Source: Albirhodobacter sp048262715 (GTDB taxonomy: Bacteria; Pseudomonadota; Alphaproteobacteria; Rhodobacterales; Rhodobacteraceae). From it: a DNA stretch of 64,000 nucleotides. The notes under the pieces are model-generated. The model ran no database searches. It saw only the letters and a list, made by a program, of their open reading frames with translations, and had not been told where the DNA came from. The DNA lies in NCBI GenBank assembly GCA_048262715.1, contig JBLXEV010000006.1, positions 169,875-233,874 on the forward strand, read 5' to 3'. Of the stretch, positions 60,132 through 64,000 are shown one piece after another (within the stretch, counting starts at the first letter, position 1; each line of letters begins with the position of its first letter). A program made the translations under genes and the position numbers.

Positions 60132-61448
60132 TTACGCACGTGGCCAATGAGGATGTTGGTCATCAATGACGATCGGATGGCTATGTGATCGGCCAAAGAG
60201 AATATGTGGGTGATCTACTGGTAGGTCAGCATGAGTATGTTCAATTGTTCCTGTATCGTCTTGCGCCCAAAGAATGACCCCGCCGGCCATCCCGGCCGCG
60301 GCCAGCAATGCAAGCACGGCAAATGCAGTCGTTGGCCCGGCTACCGTAATCAACCACCCAGAAAGTGGATAGGTGACAAGCCAACAGGCATGAGACAGCG
60401 CAAATTGAGCGGCGTAAACTGCAGGTCGGTCTTCGGCATGTGCGGATCGCTTGAGCAACCGCCCTGACGCGGTCAACACGACCGAATACCCAATCCCTAT
60501 GATTAGCCAGCCTACAAGAAGCGGGACCCATTGGAGACTATAGGTCATCGACATGAGGGACAGGCCCAGTAAAGCGGTGACCAGCACCGCCGCACCGCCG
60601 ATCATCACGGGGCGGTCTGGGCGGCCGTCCAGTAGACGGGGCAAAAGCAGTGCTGCCAGCATGGAACCACCGCCAAATGCGCCGAGTGCGATCGCCACTT
60701 GCGTGTCTCCCAGCCCCAGATGTGAGCGGACCAGCACCACAGTATTTACCAGAACCATCGCACCAGCTGCTGCCGCCGCGAGGTTGAGCGACAGCAACCC
60801 TCGAAGACGCGGTGTGGCGAGGTAAATCCGCATGCCACGTGTGGTGCGATCATAGATGCCTCTTGGCGCCGATGGTTGTGGGCTGGGCAGCATCACGGAC
60901 ACGACCAGCAAGGCCGAGCCAACAAAGCCGATCACTGTGCCGACGAACAAGACATGATAGCTGACGACGGCCAGAAGGATCGCAGCCAACATCGGACTAA
61001 TGATGTTCTCCAAGTCATAGGCCAACCGCGACAGGGATAGCGCGCGGGTATAACGGTCTTCTTCGGGCAGGATATCGGGGATGGTTGCCTGAAATGTCGG
61101 CGTGAACGCGGCAGAGGCCGATTGCAGCACAAAGATCAGGATATAGACCTGCCAGACCTCGCTCACGAACGGCAAACAAAGGGCCACCGCCGCCCGGATC
61201 AAATCGAGACTGACCAGCATCCCCCGCCTGGGCCAGCGATTTGCAAACGCCCCCGCGATGGGGGCGATCCCCACATAGGCCACCATCTTGATCGTGAAAA
61301 TCGTGCCTAGAACCAGACCCGCCCGCTCACCCGACAGATCATAGGCCAAAAGACCGAGTGCGATGGTCGCAAGCCCCGTGCCAAGCAAGGCCACAATCTG
61401 GGCCAAAAATAAATGGCGGTAAGTGCGGTCGGCAAGGACTGCGAGCAT
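60132..61448 (-). CDS. MFS transporter with His-rich C-terminal tail
   Basis: 438 residues, about 12 hydrophobic segments of the major facilitator superfamily. The last ~45 residues are rich in His and Asp (HTHADLPVDHPH, RSHSHPIVIDDQHPHW), suggesting binding of Ni, Co, Zn or Cu on the cytosolic side. It starts 9 nt after the CsoR/RcnR-family gene, so it is probably a metal exporter de-repressed by that metal. Confidence 0.86.
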   Translation of the reverse strand: MLAVLADRTYRHLFLAQIVALLGTGLATIALGLLAYDLSGERAGLVLGTIFTIKMVAYVGIAPIAGAFANRWPRRGMLVSLDLIRAAVALCLPFVSEVWQVYILIFVLQSASAAFTPTFQATIPDILPEEDRYTRALSLSRLAYDLENIISPMLAAILLAVVSYHVLFVGTVIGFVGSALLVVSVMLPSPQPSAPRGIYDRTTRGMRIYLATPRLRGLLSLNLAAAAAGAMVLVNTVVLVRSHLGLGDTQVAIALGAFGGGSMLAALLLPRLLDGRPDRPVMIGGAAVLVTALLGLSLMSMTYSLQWVPLLVGWLIIGIGYSVVLTASGRLLKRSAHAEDRPAVYAAQFALSHACWLVTYPLSGWLITVAGPTTAFAVLALLAAAGMAGGVILWAQDDTGTIEHTHADLPVDHPHILFGRSHSHPIVIDDQHPHWPRA

Positions 61449-61457
61449 AGTGATCCC

Positions 61458-61730
61458 TCAAAGGTATTTGGTGATGGCCTTGAAGTCTGCCACAGCGGAT
61501 GTGTCACCCGTTCCGACAATCGCCTCATCAAGACAGTGATCGATGTGGTCTTGGATTAACGTACGCTTGGCTTGCAGGATTGCCTTCTCAACCGCATGGA
61601 GTTGCTGGGCGATATCGGTGCAGGGTCTATTACCTTCGATCATCGCGATAACGCTCTGAAGGTGACCATTGGCACGTTTCAGCCGCTTTACGATATCGGG
61701 GTGGGTTGCATGGGTGTGGTGATCTGTCAT
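61458..61730 (-). CDS. CsoR/RcnR/DmeR-family metal-sensing repressor
   Basis: 90-residue all-helical repressor, tetrameric in this family. It has the RLKRANGHLQSVIAMIE helix and metal ligands C37, H62 and C66, plus His residues at 4, 5, 7 and 10. The Cys-His-Cys set with N-terminal His fits Ni/Co sensors of the InrS/DmeR type, though Cu(I)-sensing CsoR shares C-H-C. A C6-T-G6 palindrome 10 bp upstream is a typical operator. First gene of the exporter operon. Confidence 0.9.
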   Translation of the reverse strand: MTDHHTHATHPDIVKRLKRANGHLQSVIAMIEGNRPCTDIAQQLHAVEKAILQAKRTLIQDHIDHCLDEAIVGTGDTSAVADFKAITKYL

Positions 61731-61740
61731 AAGACAGGCG

Positions 61741-61760
61741 TAACCCCCCTGGGGGGATAA
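61741..61760. promoter_or_regulatory. G/C-tract operator for the CsoR/DmeR-type repressor
   Basis: TAACCCCCCTGGGGGGATAA: six C, one T, six G, flanked by AT. This is the layout of operators bound by RcnR/CsoR-family proteins, which read a G-tract in A-form-like DNA. It lies between the repressor and the divergent His-rich gene. Confidence 0.75.
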
Positions 61761-61772
61761 AGCAAGCGGGCC

Positions 61773-61795
61773 TTAACCCGCAAAATTGCGGGTAA
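61773..61795. promoter_or_regulatory. Second inverted repeat before the His-rich gene
   Basis: AACCCGC-AAAATT-GCGGGTAA ends one base before the ATG at 61797. It may be a second operator or a translation-blocking hairpin; no ribosome-binding site is visible between it and the ATG. Confidence 0.5.
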
Positions 61796-61796
61796 A

Positions 61797-62156
61797 ATGA
61801 GACAGCAGATCGGATTTCATGTCAGGCTTATGCTGACCGTCGTTTTGGCGGTCTCTATGCTGTTGGTATCCAACGCACGGATTGCGGCACATGATATGCC
61901 TGAACTCACACAGATCGTGACGGATCATCAAACCGAGATCGCGGAGCATGGTCATGCCCACGAAGAAGTGGTCAGTGTATTGGATGCATACCATGGCCAC
62001 GGCCATGATGTGGCCGACCACGATCACAATGTCGCATTCCTCCCCGATCGCAAAGCATCTGGGACGATGATGCCGACCCGCTCTAACTGGCGCATCGCCA
62101 ATAGCGCATTGCCCAGTCATAGTATCGCCGATCTGGATCGACCTCCGCGAGGATGA
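61797..62156 (+). CDS. Small His-rich secreted protein
   Basis: 119 residues. A signal peptide (about 1-31, ending near RIAAHD) leads to a His-rich stretch (EHGHAHEE, DAYHGHGHDVADHDHN) able to bind Ni, Co or Zn in the periplasm, followed by a Ser/Arg-rich tail. No domain name is known to me. It lies directly upstream of the HupE-like permease and is probably its periplasmic metal buffer or a metal sensor accessory. Confidence 0.72.
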   Translation: MRQQIGFHVRLMLTVVLAVSMLLVSNARIAAHDMPELTQIVTDHQTEIAEHGHAHEEVVSVLDAYHGHGHDVADHDHNVAFLPDRKASGTMMPTRSNWRIANSALPSHSIADLDRPPRG

Positions 62157-62209
62157 AATTGCGTCCAACGACGTAACTATCAACTCCTTTCACAAAGCGG
62201 AAAATTACA

Positions 62210-62944
62210 ATGATAAACAACCGATCCTATGGGTCGGGGCCTTTGTCGCATCCTTTGCGGCAATCCCTGATCCTTATGGCAATGGTCATGCTGGCGTTAC
62301 TCGCCTTCGCGACCACGGCCTATGCTCATGCTGTCACCGAAGGTGACAAGGGCTATATCCAAGAGGTCAGCGGCATGAAGCTGATCCCCTTCATGTATCT
62401 GGGGGCCAAGCACATGGTCACCGGATATGACCATCTGCTGTTCCTCTTTGGCGTCGTCTTCTTCCTCTACAAAATGAAGCACGTTGCCCTCTACGTCAGC
62501 CTATTTGCCATCGGCCACTCAACAACAATGCTGGCCGGTGTCTATTTCGGCTGGAATGTCAGCGCCTACCTGATCGACGCCATCATCGGACTGTCGGTGG
62601 TCTACAAGGCGCTCGACAATCTGGGGGCTTACCAGCGGTGGTTCGGTTTCCAACCTAATACCAAAGCTGCAACGTTGATCTTCGGTTTCTTCCACGGGCT
62701 GGGTCTGGCGACCAAGATTCTGGAATATGAGATCGCACAGGACGGCCTGATACCAAACCTGCTGGCCTTCAATGTAGGCGTCGAGATCGGTCAGTTGATC
62801 GCCCTAGCTATGATTCTGATTGTCATGGGCTATTGGCGCAAGACCACCAGCTTTTGGAAACATGCCTATACCGCAAATGTCGTGATGATGTCCGCCGGCT
62901 TCATTCTGTTTGGAATGCAGATGACAGGCTACTTCGTCGGTTGA
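62210..62944 (+). CDS. HupE/UreJ-family permease
   Basis: 244-residue membrane protein with a signal-like N-terminal segment (to AYAHAVT) and about six further hydrophobic segments. Family markers are TGYDHLLFLFGVVFFL, IGHSTTM and FGFFHGLGLA, with conserved His residues suited to nickel or cobalt passage. HupE/UreJ proteins supply Ni or Co. It is encoded with the His-rich protein and opposite a metal exporter. Confidence 0.85.
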   Translation: MINNRSYGSGPLSHPLRQSLILMAMVMLALLAFATTAYAHAVTEGDKGYIQEVSGMKLIPFMYLGAKHMVTGYDHLLFLFGVVFFLYKMKHVALYVSLFAIGHSTTMLAGVYFGWNVSAYLIDAIIGLSVVYKALDNLGAYQRWFGFQPNTKAATLIFGFFHGLGLATKILEYEIAQDGLIPNLLAFNVGVEIGQLIALAMILIVMGYWRKTTSFWKHAYTANVVMMSAGFILFGMQMTGYFVG

Positions 62945-62963
62945 AATTTTGGAGGCTATGAAA

Positions 62964-63599
62964 ATGCATAACGGAAACAAACCAAACCTTGATGAGCTGC
63001 CAACATCTGCGCAGCTTATCAAATCCACGATCGCCGCCGCCGCCGCGGCCATCGTTATTCTCATCACCGTCGTCTTGCCCTCGGAATATGGAATCGACCC
63101 CACCGGCGTAGGCAAGGCCATCGGGCTTGCTGAAATGGGTGAGATCAAAGGCCAACTTGCTGAAGAGGCCGAAGCCGACCGTCTTCAGGAGCTACAAAAC
63201 AGTGGCTCTAGCAAACAGCAGTCCAGTCTCGGCGGTGGGTTATTTAGCTTCTTTGTCGGCACAGCTCATGCACAGACCGCAGAACCAGAATGGACGGATC
63301 AATTCAGCGTCACCCTTACGCCGGGCGAAGGGACCGAGGTCAAGCTCGTTATGGAAGACGGCGCAGTGGCTGAGTTTCGCTGGGTCGTTGAGAATGGCGT
63401 CGTCAACTTCGATCTGCACGGCGACGTTGGTGGGGAAAACATCAGCTACGAAAAGGGCCGTGCCGTTGCTGACGATGAAGGTATCCTAACTGCCGCATTC
63501 ACTGGCAATCACGGCTGGTTCTGGCGCAACCGGGGCGAGCAGGACGTGACTGTAAAGCTCTACGTGCGCGGCGATTACAGCGAGATGAAATTGCCATAA
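62964..63599 (+). CDS. Membrane-anchored periplasmic protein of the HupE locus
   Basis: 211 residues. A cytosolic N-terminus of ~20 residues, one membrane helix (about 22-42, IAAAAAAIVILITVVLP), a Glu-rich linker, a second hydrophobic stretch around GLFSFFVGTAHAQT resembling a cleavage region, and a beta-rich C-terminal domain (WTDQFSVTLTPGEGTEVKL, NHGWFWRN). ATG 62964 has GGAGG 8 nt upstream; ATG 62958 is too close to it. It recurs next to HupE-like genes as a transmembrane anchor protein; function unknown. Confidence 0.72.
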   Translation: MHNGNKPNLDELPTSAQLIKSTIAAAAAAIVILITVVLPSEYGIDPTGVGKAIGLAEMGEIKGQLAEEAEADRLQELQNSGSSKQQSSLGGGLFSFFVGTAHAQTAEPEWTDQFSVTLTPGEGTEVKLVMEDGAVAEFRWVVENGVVNFDLHGDVGGENISYEKGRAVADDEGILTAAFTGNHGWFWRNRGEQDVTVKLYVRGDYSEMKLP

Positions 63600-63608
63600 G
63601 AAAAAAAG

Positions 63609-63640
63609 ATGGCCTCTGCCTGCGTGGTAGAGGCCATTTT
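63609..63640 (+). terminator. Terminator after the HupE operon
   Basis: ATGGCCTCTGCC pairs with GGTAGAGGCCAT across a 5-nt loop, followed by TTT and preceded by a run of As. It can serve both this operon and the convergent cytochrome gene. Confidence 0.8.
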
Positions 63641-63720
63641 CCGCGGCACGCTTTGCCCATCAGGATCGCACCGGACATAAAGTGGTTCGCGCATGCCCGA
63701 TATCTTGCGGCGATCTCCAG

Positions 63721-64000
63721 TCAGTTTATCCCGTTTTCATGCTGCAAGGCCCGCACATAGGCCACAACGTTCAGAATATCCGCGTTGGTGACGCCTTCTA
63801 CTGGTGGCATATCGCCAAATTTCCAATGATGCGCCCGAACGCCGTTTTGGGCGGCCATGACAAAAGCCATATCCCCGTGATGGCTCGGTTCATAAATGCG
63901 GTGGATCAAAGGTGGGGCAACGCCTTCCTGACCTTGTGCATTGGCGCCGTGGCAGGCCGCACACACCGCATCATAGGCGCGGTTTCCCATTTGCTCTTGT
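63721..64000 (-). CDS. c-type cytochrome, 3' part
   Basis: C-terminal ~93 residues of a monohaem cytochrome c. The frame stays open to the window edge, so the ATG at 63990 is internal and the gene starts outside. The haem motif CAACH, a later Met ligand in FGDMPPVEGV, and NADILNVVAYVRALQ are typical of class-I cytochromes. Periplasmic or membrane-attached electron carrier; its partner is not in view. Confidence 0.85.
   Translation of the reverse strand, partial: QEQMGNRAYDAVCAACHGANAQGQEGVAPPLIHRIYEPSHHGDMAFVMAAQNGVRAHHWKFGDMPPVEGVTNADILNVVAYVRALQHENGIN

Noticed and set aside
63990..64000. ATG 63990 as the start of the cytochrome gene
   Set aside because: The frame continues open to the window edge and the haem motif would lie only ~10 residues from that ATG with no signal peptide; the gene must begin outside.

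Overview
The window is high-GC bacterial DNA with dense, often 4-nt-overlapping (ATGA) operons. Gene content points to an alphaproteobacterium, most likely Rhodobacterales/Paracoccaceae: TRAP and TTT transporters, several UgpC-type sugar ABC operons, PuuD-type urate oxidation, Hint-domain and RTX proteins, and many FCD-type GntR regulators. This placement is inferred from gene families; there is no rRNA here to confirm it. I recognised no tRNA, rRNA, CRISPR array or intact prophage.

Layout. 1-8060: uronate catabolism (end of a TRAP permease, KdgF-like cupin, KduI, KduD, UxuB-like reductase, hydroxyacid dehydrogenase, GntR repressor, DMT transporter, aldose-dehydrogenase-like SDR). Near-perfect TGGTATACCA palindromes lie between gntR and the DMT gene. 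8207-9377: AzlCD amino-acid exporter. 9462-16259: TctCBA transporter facing a TctDE two-component pair that carries its own periplasmic binding protein. 16498-20873: glycerol-3-phosphate importer UgpBAEC. 20973-26243: Hint protein, YgiC/YgiB pair, ABC exporter. 26382-34244: a second sugar ABC system, split around a GntR gene, with an esterase, a tagatose-3-epimerase-like TIM barrel and a Gfo/Idh/MocA oxidoreductase. 34342-47235: RidA-like protein with its TetR, then purine breakdown: hydroxyisourate hydrolase, urate oxidase PuuD between two LysR paralogues, XdhABC, NCS2 permease, guanine deaminase. 47527-54721: YaeQ, aldehyde dehydrogenase, secreted COG4315 protein with ECF sigma and anti-sigma factors, RTX protein, SGNH lipoprotein.

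54825-59987 is an accessory island with visibly lower GC. A three-gene minus-strand operon encodes what I read as an ABC-three-component (ABC-3C) conflict/defence system: an SMC/Rad50-like DUF3732 ATPase, a small middle component, and a protein with a nuclease-like N-terminus. It is flanked by a serine-recombinase remnant and a mosaic IS3-type remnant. I regard this as the most interesting locus.

60132-64000 is a metal-homeostasis block: a CsoR/RcnR/DmeR-family repressor and an MFS exporter with a His-rich tail, divergent from a His-rich secreted protein, a HupE-like permease and a membrane-anchored protein, with two palindromes between. The window ends inside a c-type cytochrome gene.
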